From assembly GCA_028599075.1 (NCBI GenBank), contig JAQRMW010000217.1, positions 1 to 38,651 on the forward strand: a DNA stretch of 38,651 nucleotides, read 5' to 3'. Numbering within the stretch: the stretch's first letter is position 1; each line of letters opens with the position of its first letter. Shown here one piece after another: positions 27,063 to 36,453 of this stretch. The DNA comes from Urechidicola sp. GTDB taxonomy: Bacteria; Bacteroidota; Bacteroidia; Flavobacteriales; Flavobacteriaceae. The notes beneath the pieces were generated by a model. The model ran no database searches, was not told the origin of the DNA, and was given only the letters and a program-made list of their open reading frames with translations. The position numbers were made by a program, and so were the translations under genes.

Positions 27063-29801
27063 ATGCAAACTTTCCTTTCTAAAGTAGTATCTCAGGTTCT
27101 CTCAGAAAAATCTAAGCCTTTACAAAAAATAATTTTTGTAGTACCTAGCCAACGTGCCTGTGTATTTCTAAAAGAGGAACTAGTTAAGCAAATAGATGTA
27201 GCAACTTTTCTTCCAAAGATTATAAGTATTGAACAATACATTCAAGAACTTTCAGAAATAAGACAAGTTGATTCTATTCAATTATTGTTCGAATTTTATT
27301 CTGTATATCTTCAAAATACAAGTAAGGAGTCGCAAGATTCTTTCGAAATATTTTCGCAATGGGCAACAATTGTTTTACATGATTTTAACGAAGTAGACCG
27401 ACACTTAATTGATGCCAATGATTTATTTACATATCTAAGGGATATAAATCGATTAGAGAATTGGAGCCCTACAACTGAATTGACCAAAAACTACTTTTTA
27501 TTTTTCGAAAAATTAAATATTTATTATAAAGAGTTTTATAGCCATTTGAAATCAAAGGATATTGGTTATCAAGGATTAATTTATCGTGAAGCAGAAAGTA
27601 ATGTTCACCATTATATTGATAACAATCAAGACAAGCAGGTTGTATTATGTGGATTCAATGCTTTAAATAAAGCCGAAGAAAATATTTTTCAAGAATTGTT
27701 ACAAAGTGGTTTAGCATCAATTTATTGGGATGCTGATAAAAGTTATTTTGATAGCTCTACAGAAACAGGAATGTTTTTAAGGAAGTATAAAAATCATTGG
27801 AACTACTTTGATAACACCACTTTTAATTGGATAGAAGATTACTTAAAAAAAGAGCCTAAGAACATTCAATTTATCGGCGCACCTAAAAATGTAAGTCAAT
27901 TGAAGTATGTTGGAGAACTACTTCAAAAACAAAAAAGTCATAACAATACCGCATTGGTTTTAGCCGATGAGTCATTGTTGTCATTAAGTTTAAATTCTTT
28001 GCCTGACACTGTCGAGAAGATAAATATTACTATGGGTTACCCATTAAAAGATATTCCTTTAAGTACGTTTTTTAAAAATATCTTTGATTTATACATGAGT
28101 CAAGAAAAATTTAATGTTAAAGAAAAAAACCTATTCTATTATAAAGACGTTCTCAACTTTTTAAATCATTCATACTTAAAGAAATTATTGCAATCTTCAT
28201 CTTTTTCGATAGCAGACGATATTGGTAAAAGTAATCGCATTTTTCTTTCAGAAGAACATATTTCTAATATGTTTAATGACAAAGAACTTATCGGCGATTA
28301 TAAACAATTTCAATTTATTTTTCTAGATGAAAACTCGTCTGTAGAAAAGATTCTACATAATTGTCAGCTTCTGTGTTTGAATTTAAAAGAGGTTGTAAGC
28401 GGGTTAGAAAAAGAATATGTATATCGGTTTTTCACGGTTTTTCAACAATTACAAACCTTGAATAACAAGTACGGGCATATAACAAATCTTAAAACACTTT
28501 ATCAGTTTTATTTGCAATTGGTAAATAATGAATCCTTGTCTTTTCAAGGCGAGCCATTAGAAGGTTTACAGCTGATGGGAATGTTAGAAACACGTGTTAT
28601 AGACTTTGAAACAATTATTTTAACATCGGTCAATGAAGGTATTTTACCTTCATCAAAATCTGACCAATCTTTTATTCCTTTTGATGTAAAACAGCATTTT
28701 AATTTACCAACCTACCAAGAAAAGGATGCCATATTCTCATATCATTTTTATAGATTAATACATCGAGCAAAAAATATATACTTTATATATAATACAGAAA
28801 GTGATGTTTTTGGAACTGGTGAAAAGAGTCGATTTTTAACTCAGTTAGAAATTGCAAGAGATGATATTCAGCAAGCTATAGTTAGTCCTAAAATTAATAT
28901 CCAAAAAACAGCATTGAAAGAAATTCCAAAGTCAGAAGACTTAATAGTTAAATTAAAAGAACTTGGCGAAAAAGGAATTTCTCCATCTGCATTGGCTACA
29001 TATATAAACAACCCTATTGATTTTTATTATCAAAAAATATTGAAGATTCGCGAATTAGAAGAAGTTGAAGAAACGGTAGCTGTAAATACTATGGGGACTG
29101 TGATTCATGATACATTAGAAGAGTTATACCAGCCATATATTGATAAAATACTTAACCAAGAATCCATCAAAAAAATGCGATTGATATCTAATGATTTGGT
29201 TAAAAAGTACTTTATCAAAGAATATAAGAATGGAGACATCACTAAAGGAAAAAACAAACTGATTTTTGAAGTTTCTAAAAAATTAGTTGACCGTTTTTTA
29301 TTAAAAGAAATAGATGAGATTAAAAGCGGAAAACAAATTAAAATTATTTCATTAGAACAAAAGTTATCCGCAGATATTAAAATAGACACTTTTGATAAGC
29401 CAATAAAGTTACATGGAATTATCGATAGGGTCGATCAGGTTGATGGAGTACTGAGAGTTTTAGATTACAAAACAGGAGTAGTTTCTTCATCTCAATTACG
29501 GATGACAGATTTTAGTAAAATGAGTGATGATTTTAAATACACTAAAGCATTGCAAGTAATGATATATGCATACATCTACTCTATAAATAATGATATAACA
29601 CAAACTATGGAAGCAGGAATCATCTCTATGAGAAACCTAAAAGAAGGATTTTTAAAAATGAATTTTGCTGCAGGTAGAGGAAAAGATTTTGATGTAAATC
29701 AAACTAGAATAGATGAATTTTTAGTTGAAGTAAGAAGATTACTTACCGAGATTTTTAACCCAAGAATCCCTTTTAAAGAAAATCCGAACAAAGCATTTTA
29801 A
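27063..29801 (+). CDS. AddB-like PD-(D/E)XK nuclease
   Basis: This 912-residue protein resembles AddB, the second subunit of the AddAB helicase-nuclease. The N-terminal part is a degenerate helicase-like region (IIFVVPSQRACVFLKEEL, no classical Walker A), and the C-terminal nuclease domain carries GTVIHDTLEELY and VLDYKTG (D801) with the usual histidine-aspartate-lysine order. A region ISPSALATYINNPIDFYYQK precedes it. No cysteine cluster for an Fe-S centre is obvious. It is the first gene of a likely unit with the hydrolase one base downstream. A near -7 box, TAATTTG, ends a few bases before its ATG. Confidence 0.85.
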   Translation: MQTFLSKVVSQVLSEKSKPLQKIIFVVPSQRACVFLKEELVKQIDVATFLPKIISIEQYIQELSEIRQVDSIQLLFEFYSVYLQNTSKESQDSFEIFSQWATIVLHDFNEVDRHLIDANDLFTYLRDINRLENWSPTTELTKNYFLFFEKLNIYYKEFYSHLKSKDIGYQGLIYREAESNVHHYIDNNQDKQVVLCGFNALNKAEENIFQELLQSGLASIYWDADKSYFDSSTETGMFLRKYKNHWNYFDNTTFNWIEDYLKKEPKNIQFIGAPKNVSQLKYVGELLQKQKSHNNTALVLADESLLSLSLNSLPDTVEKINITMGYPLKDIPLSTFFKNIFDLYMSQEKFNVKEKNLFYYKDVLNFLNHSYLKKLLQSSSFSIADDIGKSNRIFLSEEHISNMFNDKELIGDYKQFQFIFLDENSSVEKILHNCQLLCLNLKEVVSGLEKEYVYRFFTVFQQLQTLNNKYGHITNLKTLYQFYLQLVNNESLSFQGEPLEGLQLMGMLETRVIDFETIILTSVNEGILPSSKSDQSFIPFDVKQHFNLPTYQEKDAIFSYHFYRLIHRAKNIYFIYNTESDVFGTGEKSRFLTQLEIARDDIQQAIVSPKINIQKTALKEIPKSEDLIVKLKELGEKGISPSALATYINNPIDFYYQKILKIRELEEVEETVAVNTMGTVIHDTLEELYQPYIDKILNQESIKKMRLISNDLVKKYFIKEYKNGDITKGKNKLIFEVSKKLVDRFLLKEIDEIKSGKQIKIISLEQKLSADIKIDTFDKPIKLHGIIDRVDQVDGVLRVLDYKTGVVSSSQLRMTDFSKMSDDFKYTKALQVMIYAYIYSINNDITQTMEAGIISMRNLKEGFLKMNFAAGRGKDFDVNQTRIDEFLVEVRRLLTEIFNPRIPFKENPNKAF

Positions 29802-29802
29802 G

Positions 29803-30648
29803 ATGATTAAGAATACAAATATCTCTGTAAAAAGTTCTATTCATAACAAACCAATTGTTACTGATGTGTTTTACAAACAGACCAACTCTAAAAAACCAAT
29901 CATCATTTTTTGTCACGGTTATAAGGGTTATAAAGATTGGGGAGCATGGAATCTAATGGCAAATTCTTTTGCTGAAAACGTTTTGTTTTTTGTAAAACTA
30001 AACTTTTCACATAACGGTGGAACACTAGAAAACCCAATCGACTTTCCAGACTTAAATGCTTTCGGAGAAAATAATTTTATCCTAGAATTAAATGATTTAG
30101 AAGATGTTATTAATTGGATAATCAACAATAATGATTTTGAAGATGAGATTGATTTAACTAACATTACTTTGATTGGCCATTCTAGAGGAGGCGGTATTGT
30201 ATCTATAAAAGCCTCTGAAAACAAAAATATTTCAAAAGTTATTACTCTCAATGGTGTGTCAAATTATGCTGCAAGATTTCCTAAAGGGAATGATTTAATC
30301 AAATGGAAAAATGAAGGTGTAATGTATGTTATCAATGGAAGGACAAAACAAGAAATGCCACATTATTATCAGTTTTATGAAAATTTTCTAGCAAACGAGA
30401 AAAGGCTTACGATTAAAAAAGCTATTGAAAATTTACAGAAACCAATGTTAATTGTTTCTGGAGGGGGTGATGTTGTGGTAACTTCAAAAGAAGGCGAGTT
30501 ATTACATTCTTGGAACCCTAAAAGCGAACTATTTTTTGTAGATGAGATGAATCACACTCTGGGGGGTAAACATCCATGGGAGGGAGATAAACTTCCAAAA
30601 CATCTCGATGCTGTTGTAAAAAAATGTGTCTCTTTTATAAGGCAGTAA
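29803..30648 (+). CDS. Alpha/beta hydrolase
   Basis: This 281-residue cytosolic hydrolase has an oxyanion segment IIIFCHGYKGYKDWG, the nucleophile elbow GHSRGG, an acid in SGGGDVVV and a histidine in MNHTLGG. The substrate is unknown; such proteins are often annotated as dienelactone hydrolase-like. It begins one base after the stop of the AddB-like gene and is followed by a family C repeat before the MATE gene, so it is likely cotranscribed with the nuclease. Confidence 0.85.
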   Translation: MIKNTNISVKSSIHNKPIVTDVFYKQTNSKKPIIIFCHGYKGYKDWGAWNLMANSFAENVLFFVKLNFSHNGGTLENPIDFPDLNAFGENNFILELNDLEDVINWIINNNDFEDEIDLTNITLIGHSRGGGIVSIKASENKNISKVITLNGVSNYAARFPKGNDLIKWKNEGVMYVINGRTKQEMPHYYQFYENFLANEKRLTIKKAIENLQKPMLIVSGGGDVVVTSKEGELLHSWNPKSELFFVDEMNHTLGGKHPWEGDKLPKHLDAVVKKCVSFIRQ

Positions 30649-30661
30649 GCAAAACTCTTAC

Positions 30662-30703
30662 TGTCAATTCGAGTAATTTTCTAAAGAAAATTGTATCGAT
30701 AAT
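30662..30703 (+). repeat. Family C palindromic element, copy 3
   Basis: TGTCAATTCGAGT, arms AATTTTCT and AGAAAATT around AA, then GTATCGATAATA. It fills the space between the hydrolase and the MATE gene. Confidence 0.65.
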
Positions 30704-30718
30704 AATGTATCATAACAA

Positions 30719-32053
30719 ATGTATAAGGCGTCAAACATAACTTTTAAAGGCATAAATAAATTAGCAATACCAGCAATTATTTCTGGTGTAGCCGAACCTC
30801 TTTTATCAATTACTGATACGGCCATTGTTGGTAATATTAATTTGAACCCTACAGAATCATTAGCGGCAGTTGGTATTGCTGGGTCGTTTATTTCTGCACT
30901 AATTTGGATTCTCGCTCAGACACGTTCAGCAATTTCAGCAACGATTTCAAAGTATCTTGGAGCAAAAAAAATTGATAAAATCCTCGACTTACCATCGCAA
31001 ATTATTGCCCTTAATTTAGCTTTGAGTATTGTTATTTATTTGGTTTCAATATTTTTTGTGAATACAATTTTTCAGATGTACAATGCCGATGGGATCATTC
31101 TAGAATATACCATTGACTATTATAAAATTAGAGCTATTGGTTTTCCTTTAACCTTATTTATTTTTTCGGTTTATGGAGTTTTTAGAGGAATGCAAAATAC
31201 CTATTGGCCCATGATAATTAGTATTGTAGGTGTGGCATTAAATGTTGTTTTAGACTTTGCTCTTGTATTTGGAATCGAAGGTTTTATTGATCCTATGAAT
31301 GTAAAAGGAGCCGCATGGGCAAGTGTTATTTCGCAAGGAGTAATGGCAATATTTGCACTGGTATTGTTCGTAAAGAAAACACCATTTAAATTAAAATTGT
31401 CAATGCCATTTAATAAGGAAATCAAGAATATTTTATCTATCAGTTTTAATTTGATTATTAGAGCAATAGCTTTAAATGTTGCTTTGATTATGGCGAATGC
31501 TTACGCAACAAAATATGGTAATTCATATATTGCGGCGCAAACTATCGCCTTTCAAATCTGGTTGTTTTTTGCCTTTTTTATTGATGGGTATTCAAGCGTT
31601 GGAAACATTGTATCAGGCAAATTATTAGGGGAACAAGATTACAAGAGTATGTGGAAACTAAGTGTAAAGCTAAGTCGATATTCAATAGTTATTTCATTAT
31701 TGCTAGTAGGCATTTGTTTTATTTTATACAAACCGATTGGATTACTTTTTACTCAAGATAGTTTTGTCTTAGAATCATTTTATGGCATTTTTTGGATAGT
31801 ACTCATCATGCAACCCATCAATGCAATTGCTTTTGTTTTTGATGGAATTTTTAAAGGCCTCGCAGAAGCTGTTATTTTGAGAAACCTCTTGTTAATTGCA
31901 ACTTTCTTTGGGTTTGTTCCCACACTTTTAATCGGAGATTATTACGACTTAAAACTTTATGGAATTTGGATTGCTTTTACTATCTGGATGATTTTAAGAG
32001 GAGGAATCTTAGTCGTAAAATTTAGACAAAAATATTTACACAAAAACATGTAA
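30719..32053 (+). CDS. MATE family efflux transporter
   Basis: This 444-residue membrane protein is a cation-coupled multidrug/toxin antiporter of the MATE family, with about twelve hydrophobic helices and the N-terminal block LAIPAIISGVAEPLLSITDTAIVG, the place where the family has its conserved PxxxSxxxxxxDTxxVG pattern. It is nearest to the DinF-like branch from this pattern. Its TAA stop lies inside a TAACTTTG box that could start the next gene's transcript. The ATG at 30719 fits the family's N-terminus. Confidence 0.9.
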   Translation: MYKASNITFKGINKLAIPAIISGVAEPLLSITDTAIVGNINLNPTESLAAVGIAGSFISALIWILAQTRSAISATISKYLGAKKIDKILDLPSQIIALNLALSIVIYLVSIFFVNTIFQMYNADGIILEYTIDYYKIRAIGFPLTLFIFSVYGVFRGMQNTYWPMIISIVGVALNVVLDFALVFGIEGFIDPMNVKGAAWASVISQGVMAIFALVLFVKKTPFKLKLSMPFNKEIKNILSISFNLIIRAIALNVALIMANAYATKYGNSYIAAQTIAFQIWLFFAFFIDGYSSVGNIVSGKLLGEQDYKSMWKLSVKLSRYSIVISLLLVGICFILYKPIGLLFTQDSFVLESFYGIFWIVLIMQPINAIAFVFDGIFKGLAEAVILRNLLLIATFFGFVPTLLIGDYYDLKLYGIWIAFTIWMILRGGILVVKFRQKYLHKNM

Positions 32054-32058
32054 CTTTG
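32051..32058 (+). promoter_or_regulatory. -7-like box before the enoyl-CoA hydratase gene
   Basis: TAACTTTG is an exact TAnnTTTG, overlaps the MATE stop codon and ends 4 bases before the next ATG; no -33 box is clear, so a chance match is possible. Confidence 0.3.
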
Positions 32059-32062
32059 CCCT

Positions 32063-32818
32063 ATGAATCAAGGTAGCTTATATACGAATATTCAAAATAA
32101 TATAGCAACGGTTGAGTTTTCTCATCCTGCAAGTAATTCTTTTCCTAGTGAATTGTTAGCTCGATTAACAAAAGTATTTCACGAATTGAGTGATAACAAT
32201 GAGGTTAATGTCATCATCTTAAAAAGTGAAGGTGAAAAAGCTTTTTGCGCCGGAGCTTCTTTTGATGAATTAGTAGCTATTGATAATTTTAAAGATGGCA
32301 AGCAATTTTTCTTAGGATTTGCAAATGTAATCAATGCAATGCGTTTGTGTAAAAAACCAATTATTGGACGTATCCAAGGAAAGGCTGTTGGTGGTGGTGT
32401 TGGTTTAGCATCTGCTTGTGATTATGTTTTTGCAACTGATAAAGCCGCGATTAAATTATCAGAATTAACGATTGGTATTGGTCCTTTTGTTATTGCACCA
32501 GCAGTTGAACGTAAAATTGGAGTTGCAGCTTTGAGTGAGTTATCATTGAATGCAACACAATGGCACAACGCCTATTGGGCTAAAGAAAAAGGCTTGTATG
32601 CAAATGTGTTTAACAGCACCAAACAACTAGATGAATATGTAGATGAGCTATCTCAAAAAATAGCAGGTTATAATCCAGAAGCTGTTCAAGAAATGAAGCA
32701 AGTTTTATGGAATGATACCAATCATTGGGACACATTATTAGAAGAAAGAGCAGAGATTAGCGGCAAGCTAGTTTTGTCAGAATTTACAAAAAATGCACTC
32801 GAAAAGTTTAAAAAATAA
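32063..32818 (+). CDS. Enoyl-CoA hydratase/isomerase family protein
   Basis: This 251-residue protein is a crotonase-fold enzyme. The oxyanion-hole segments FCAGASFDEL and GKAVGGGVGLASACD are clear, and SELTIGIGP fits the family's conserved catalytic-side loop. Such enzymes hydrate or isomerise enoyl-CoA thioesters; in flavobacteria similar genes are often in amino-acid or fatty-acid degradation, but no pathway gene is next to it. QueD follows after two bases, so they are cotranscribed. Confidence 0.88.
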   Translation: MNQGSLYTNIQNNIATVEFSHPASNSFPSELLARLTKVFHELSDNNEVNVIILKSEGEKAFCAGASFDELVAIDNFKDGKQFFLGFANVINAMRLCKKPIIGRIQGKAVGGGVGLASACDYVFATDKAAIKLSELTIGIGPFVIAPAVERKIGVAALSELSLNATQWHNAYWAKEKGLYANVFNSTKQLDEYVDELSQKIAGYNPEAVQEMKQVLWNDTNHWDTLLEERAEISGKLVLSEFTKNALEKFKK

Positions 32819-32820
32819 GT

Positions 32821-33270
32821 ATGAGTAAGATAAGAATCACCAAGCAATTTTATTTCGAAACGGGACACGCATTGTACGGGTACGATGGTAAATGCAGAAA
32901 TGTGCATGGACACAGTTATAAATTATCAGTAACTGTGATAGGCACACCAAGTGCTGATACCAATGATGTTAAATTTGGGATGGTGATTGACTTTAAAGAT
33001 TTAAAGAAAATTGTAAAAGGTGAAATTGTAGATCAGTTTGACCACGCTACTGTATTTAATAAAAACACTCCTCATGTTGAACTAGCAAAAGAATTAGAAA
33101 AAAGAGGGCACAGTGTTATTTTGGTAGATTATCAGCCAACAAGTGAAATGATGATTATTGATTTCGCATCGAAAATTAAGGAAAAACTACCTACTAATAT
33201 TGCGCTACATTCTTTAAAGCTACAAGAAACAGGGACTTCTCATGCCGAGTGGTTTGCTTCGGATAATTAA
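32821..33270 (+). CDS. queD: 6-carboxy-tetrahydropterin synthase (QueD/PTPS family)
   Basis: This 149-residue enzyme belongs to the PTPS family and probably makes 6-carboxy-tetrahydropterin in the queuosine pathway. Zinc ligands H16, H29 and H31 and the catalytic C25 appear in FETGHAL and KCRNVHGH; the DH of DQFDHATVFN and the E in LQETGTSHAEW are the other active-site residues. It begins two bases after the enoyl-CoA hydratase gene. Other queuosine genes are not in the window, so QueD versus a related PTPS cannot be decided with certainty. Confidence 0.88.
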   Translation: MSKIRITKQFYFETGHALYGYDGKCRNVHGHSYKLSVTVIGTPSADTNDVKFGMVIDFKDLKKIVKGEIVDQFDHATVFNKNTPHVELAKELEKRGHSVILVDYQPTSEMMIIDFASKIKEKLPTNIALHSLKLQETGTSHAEWFASDN

Positions 33271-33321
33271 TCAAATAAACATTTTAGATTTTTATTAAGA
33301 ACTACTCAAGGGATAAAATAA

Positions 33322-33810
33322 ATGATACACCTAATAGTTGGAAATACAGGTTCTGGTAAAACAACCTATTCAAATGAATTGAAAAGAAACACACAAGGAG
33401 TTATTTTTTCAATTGATCAATGGAACAAAGAATTATTTTTTCCCGATAAAAAATCAACAGATGGATTAGACTGGTTTCTTGAAAGAATAAAGAGAGCAGA
33501 AAAATTAATTATGAAATTGATTAATCAGTTAGAAGATTCTAATACTGATTCAATTCTTGATTTAGGCCTTTCTAAACTTGAGCATCGAGAAAAATTTAGA
33601 GCATTTGCCGATTTAAATGGCTATGAATTAAAAACTCATTTCTTGGATATTTCTAAAGAAACTAGACTCAAAAGAATCTTGAAACGAAATGAAGAAAAAG
33701 GAAAAACTTTTGAATTCGAAGTGACACAAGAAAATTTTGATTTTATGGAAACCTGGTTTGAGGCTCCAAATGATTCTGAATTAAAAGCGGGAATAATTAT
33801 TTCTGAGTAA
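33322..33810 (+). CDS. P-loop ATPase/kinase-like protein, unknown
   Basis: This 162-residue protein has a clear Walker A, GNTGSGKT, at residues 7-14, after a short strand, then a DQW segment (FSIDQW) and an arginine-rich lid-like part (RLKRILKRNEEKGK) as in small nucleotide- or zeta-toxin-like kinases. The substrate cannot be told. It has no toxin partner next to it. It lies downstream of queD and converges with pth over about 40 bases. Confidence 0.7.
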   Translation: MIHLIVGNTGSGKTTYSNELKRNTQGVIFSIDQWNKELFFPDKKSTDGLDWFLERIKRAEKLIMKLINQLEDSNTDSILDLGLSKLEHREKFRAFADLNGYELKTHFLDISKETRLKRILKRNEEKGKTFEFEVTQENFDFMETWFEAPNDSELKAGIIISE

Positions 33811-33852
33811 ATCTCCAAAAGGCCATTTAAACAGGAGTACAAGTTGTATAAA

Positions 33853-34479
33853 TTATTTCCCATTAAAATCATTCATGGTGTGTCTAAGTCCAGCAGTACC
33901 AAAAGAAAGAATTGATTTCGTTGTAATTGGCAACCGTTCAATTAACTCACTCTCTTCTTCTTTGCTCCATTTACTCAACACAAAATCCACCTGTCGCCCT
34001 TTAGAGTAATTTGCCCCAACTCCAAACCTAAGTCTTGGGTAAGTAGCTGAGTTCAATTTTTCTTGAATGTCTTTTAAGCCATTATGACCACCATCACTTC
34101 CTTTTGCTTTAAAACGGATAGACCCAAAATCAATATTTAAATCATCTGTTACAATTAAAAGATTATCAATAGATATTTTCTCTTTGGTCAGCCAATATTT
34201 TACGGCCTTCCCGCTTAAATTCATATAGGTTGATGGCTTTAATAAGATAAATGTTCTGCCTTTAAACCTGAAAGTCGTAGTTGCACCAAGTTTATCTGAA
34301 TCAAAAGAAACTTTAAAATCATTCGCTAGATAATCTAAAATTTTGAATCCAATATTATGTCGGGTATCATCATAATCAGCTCCAATATTTCCTAAGCCTA
34401 CAATTAAATATTTTTTCATCGGATCTAAAGTGTCAGTTTCTTTTTTGAATAATCTTTTAAAGAATGATTTGGTATTCAT
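33853..34479 (-). CDS. pth: Peptidyl-tRNA hydrolase
   Basis: Pth releases peptides from prematurely dropped peptidyl-tRNA. Family motifs are present: VGLGNIGADYDDTRHNIGF with the catalytic histidine (H41), KPSTYMNLSG, and DDLNIDFGSIRFKAKGSDGGHNGLK. The first ATG gives a 20-residue basic extension; an internal ATG at codon 21 (MKKYLIVGLGNIG) would place the histidine at 21, close to the usual 20. Which is used is unclear; 34479 is the longer form. It is the last gene of the prs-rplY-pth block. Confidence 0.93.
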   Translation of the reverse strand: MNTKSFFKRLFKKETDTLDPMKKYLIVGLGNIGADYDDTRHNIGFKILDYLANDFKVSFDSDKLGATTTFRFKGRTFILLKPSTYMNLSGKAVKYWLTKEKISIDNLLIVTDDLNIDFGSIRFKAKGSDGGHNGLKDIQEKLNSATYPRLRFGVGANYSKGRQVDFVLSKWSKEEESELIERLPITTKSILSFGTAGLRHTMNDFNGK

Positions 34480-34490
34480 GAGGTAAAAAT

Positions 34491-34521
34491 AAAAAAAGCA
34501 TCACAATATTGTGATGCTTTT
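34491..34521 (-). terminator. Terminator between rplY and pth
   Basis: AAAAGCATCACAAT and ATTGTGATGCTTTT form a perfect 28-base palindrome (34494-34521), with a run of A on the left that is a T tract on the minus strand. It follows rplY by 23 bases and ends 12 bases before the pth start, so pth may have its own start or rely on readthrough. Confidence 0.75.
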
Positions 34522-34544
34522 CAAATAGTTTTTAAGAAGATTGC

Positions 34545-35240
34545 TTATTCAGTAGCAGGTGCTTCAGTAGTAGCCTCAGCTCCTTCTTCAGCTCCTTCTT
34601 CAGCTCCTTCTTCAGCTCCTTCTTCAGCTCCTTCTTCAGCTCCTTCTTCAGCTCCTTCTTCGCCTTCTTCTTCCTCTTCGTCAACCGCAACAGCAGCACG
34701 AGCCATTGCAACTCTAACGACAGCCATATTGTCTGGGTGTAAGAACTCTAACTTTTCATCGTGTACATCAGCAATAGAAACATTATCTCCAATTTTCAAC
34801 TCTGAAATGTCAACACCAATAAAATCTGGAAAATCTTTTGGCAAGGCACGTACATGCAATTTACGGTTAGTAAATAATAAACGTCCTCCGTTTAATACAC
34901 CTTTAGAATTTCCTGATAATTTAACAGGAATAGTCATTGTAACTAGTTTTCCTGCAAATAACTGATAGAAGTCAATGTGTAAAATTTTGTCAGTTACTGG
35001 GTGAAACTGGATATCTTGTAAAATAGCGTCGAATGATTCTCCGCTTTCTAGTTCAATCACTGCAGTATGTACGTTTGGAGTATATACTAAATTCTTGAAC
35101 GAAATTTCGTCAGCTGAAAAATGTACAGGTTGTTCTCCTCCGTATAATACGCAAGGCACCTTTCCAGCATTACGTAAGGCTTTAGTTGCTACTTTACCTA
35201 CGCTTTCTCTTTTGGATCCTTTAATTGTAATCGATTTCAT
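34545..35240 (-). CDS. rplY: Large ribosomal subunit protein bL25 (Ctc form) with EEGA tail
   Basis: bL25 binds 5S rRNA. The 231-residue protein has the Ctc-type layout: an N-terminal 5S-binding domain (about 1-92, [20 protein letters not shown]) and a C-terminal domain (to about 185, with [16 protein letters not shown]). The tail from about residue 190 is acidic and contains seven identical E-E-G-A units encoded by a perfect 12-bp tandem repeat (34577-34660), ending in TTEAPATE. It follows prs by 23 bases and is in the conserved prs-rplY-pth order. Confidence 0.95.
   Translation of the reverse strand: MKSITIKGSKRESVGKVATKALRNAGKVPCVLYGGEQPVHFSADEISFKNLVYTPNVHTAVIELESGESFDAILQDIQFHPVTDKILHIDFYQLFAGKLVTMTIPVKLSGNSKGVLNGGRLLFTNRKLHVRALPKDFPDFIGVDISELKIGDNVSIADVHDEKLEFLHPDNMAVVRVAMARAAVAVDEEEEEGEEGAEEGAEEGAEEGAEEGAEEGAEEGAEATTEAPATE
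34577..34660. repeat. Seven perfect 12-bp tandem repeats in rplY
   Basis: The unit CAGCTCCTTCTT is repeated seven times without a mismatch (84 bp). Each copy encodes four residues, so copy-number changes keep the frame. Confidence 0.95.
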
Positions 35241-35263
35241 TGTAATATATTAATTGTTATTAT

Positions 35264-36205
35264 TTAAAAAATAAATTTATCACTGATGGATGTATTGTTT
35301 TGAACGTTGTACATAACATCTGCAAATAAAGGGGCGCAAGGTACAACTTTTATCTTAGAACATTCTCTTTTTAAAGGAATTGTGTCTGAAATAATTAACT
35401 CGGTTAATTTAGAGTTTTCAATTCGGTCAATTGCCTCACCAGAAAGGATTCCGTGAGTTGTAACTGCTCGTACACTTGTGGCTCCTCGCTCTATCATTAA
35501 TTCAGCCGCTTTTACTAATGTTCCTGCTGTGTCAACCATGTCATCAACCAAAACAACATCTTTGCCTTCTACGTTACCAATCAGTTCCATATGCGAAATG
35601 ATATTTGCTTTTAATCTTTGTTTATAGCAAATTACAACATCACATTGTAAGTGTTTGGAATAGGCATATGCTCTTTTTGACCCTCCCATATCTGGCGACG
35701 CAATCATAAGGTTTTCTAAATTCAAGCCTTTTAGATAAGGCATAAAAATTGTCGATGCGTACAAATGATCAACAGGCCTTTCAAAAAAGCCTTGAATTTG
35801 ATCGGCATGTAAATCCATGGTGATGATTCTAGTAGCGCCAGCAGTTTCTAACATTTTTGCTACTAATTTTGCAGCAATTGGTACACGCGGTTTGTCTTTT
35901 CTATCTTGTCTTGCCCATCCAAAATAAGGAATTACCGCTGTAATATGTCTTGCGGACGCACGTTTTGCAGCATCAAGAATTAAAAGCATTTCCATTAAAT
36001 TATCAGAATTTGGAAAAGTAGATCCTATTACAAAAATACGTCGTCCTCTAACAGACTCTTCAAGTGCTGGTTGAAATTCACCATCACTATATTTTGAAAT
36101 AATTACGTTTCCGAGTTTTGCACCATAAGACAATGCAATTTTTTGGGCCAATTCGGTACTCTGAGAACAGGCAAAGAATTTTGGTTCAAGTTTTAATTTA
36201 GACAT
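35264..36205 (-). CDS. prs: Ribose-phosphate pyrophosphokinase
   Basis: Prs makes PRPP from ribose 5-phosphate and ATP. At 313 residues it has normal size, with the N-terminal SDGEFQPALEESVRGR, IPYFGWARQDRKDKPR, MDLHADQIQGFF and the PRPP-binding loop VLVDDMVDTAGT. The start ATG at 36205 has a TAnnTTTG box about 25 bases upstream. It is the first gene of the minus-strand prs-rplY-pth group. Confidence 0.97.
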   Translation of the reverse strand: MSKLKLEPKFFACSQSTELAQKIALSYGAKLGNVIISKYSDGEFQPALEESVRGRRIFVIGSTFPNSDNLMEMLLILDAAKRASARHITAVIPYFGWARQDRKDKPRVPIAAKLVAKMLETAGATRIITMDLHADQIQGFFERPVDHLYASTIFMPYLKGLNLENLMIASPDMGGSKRAYAYSKHLQCDVVICYKQRLKANIISHMELIGNVEGKDVVLVDDMVDTAGTLVKAAELMIERGATSVRAVTTHGILSGEAIDRIENSKLTELIISDTIPLKRECSKIKVVPCAPLFADVMYNVQNNTSISDKFIF

Positions 36206-36230
36206 GTAAAAGGTTTTGTGTTGTTGAATG

Positions 36231-36238
36231 CAAAAGTA
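36231..36238 (-). promoter_or_regulatory. -7 element of prs
   Basis: Minus strand TACTTTTG fits TAnnTTTG and leaves a leader of about 20 bases. Confidence 0.5.
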
Positions 36239-36385
36239 AAAATAAATTCTTTGAGTTGAGTAAATTAGAACTTGATTTTAAATGATTAAATATGATTTTT
36301 TTTAACACATAATAGAGTGGGCTAAATAACCCTTTTTACCGATACAGATTTTCACTATTAATTAGGTCAAATTTTAAAAAATGCA

Positions 36386-36393
36386 TAAATTTG
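36386..36393 (+). promoter_or_regulatory. -7 element before the tRNA-Leu pair
   Basis: TAAATTTG, exact consensus, 18 bases before the truncated tRNA-Leu. It probably now drives the intact tRNA-Leu behind it. Confidence 0.5.
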
Positions 36394-36411
36394 CAATCCA
36401 ATTTTAAGAAT

Positions 36412-36453
36412 GCTCAAGTGGCGGAATTGGTAGACGCGCTGGATTCAAAATCC
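36412..36453 (+). pseudogene. Truncated tRNA-Leu (5' half only)
   Basis: GCTCAAGTGGCGGAATTGGT and the following AGACGCGCTGG-ATTCAAAATCC match the acceptor strand, D arm and anticodon arm of a tRNA-Leu(CAA). After ATCC the sequence turns into a T run (36454-36460) and there is no variable arm, T arm or 3' acceptor strand. It differs from the intact tRNA-Leu 25 bases downstream at several positions, so it is not a fresh copy of it. Confidence 0.8.

Noticed and set aside
34577..34660. CRISPR-like regular repeat
   Set aside because: Units are 12 bp, contiguous and encode a protein tail; there are no spacers.
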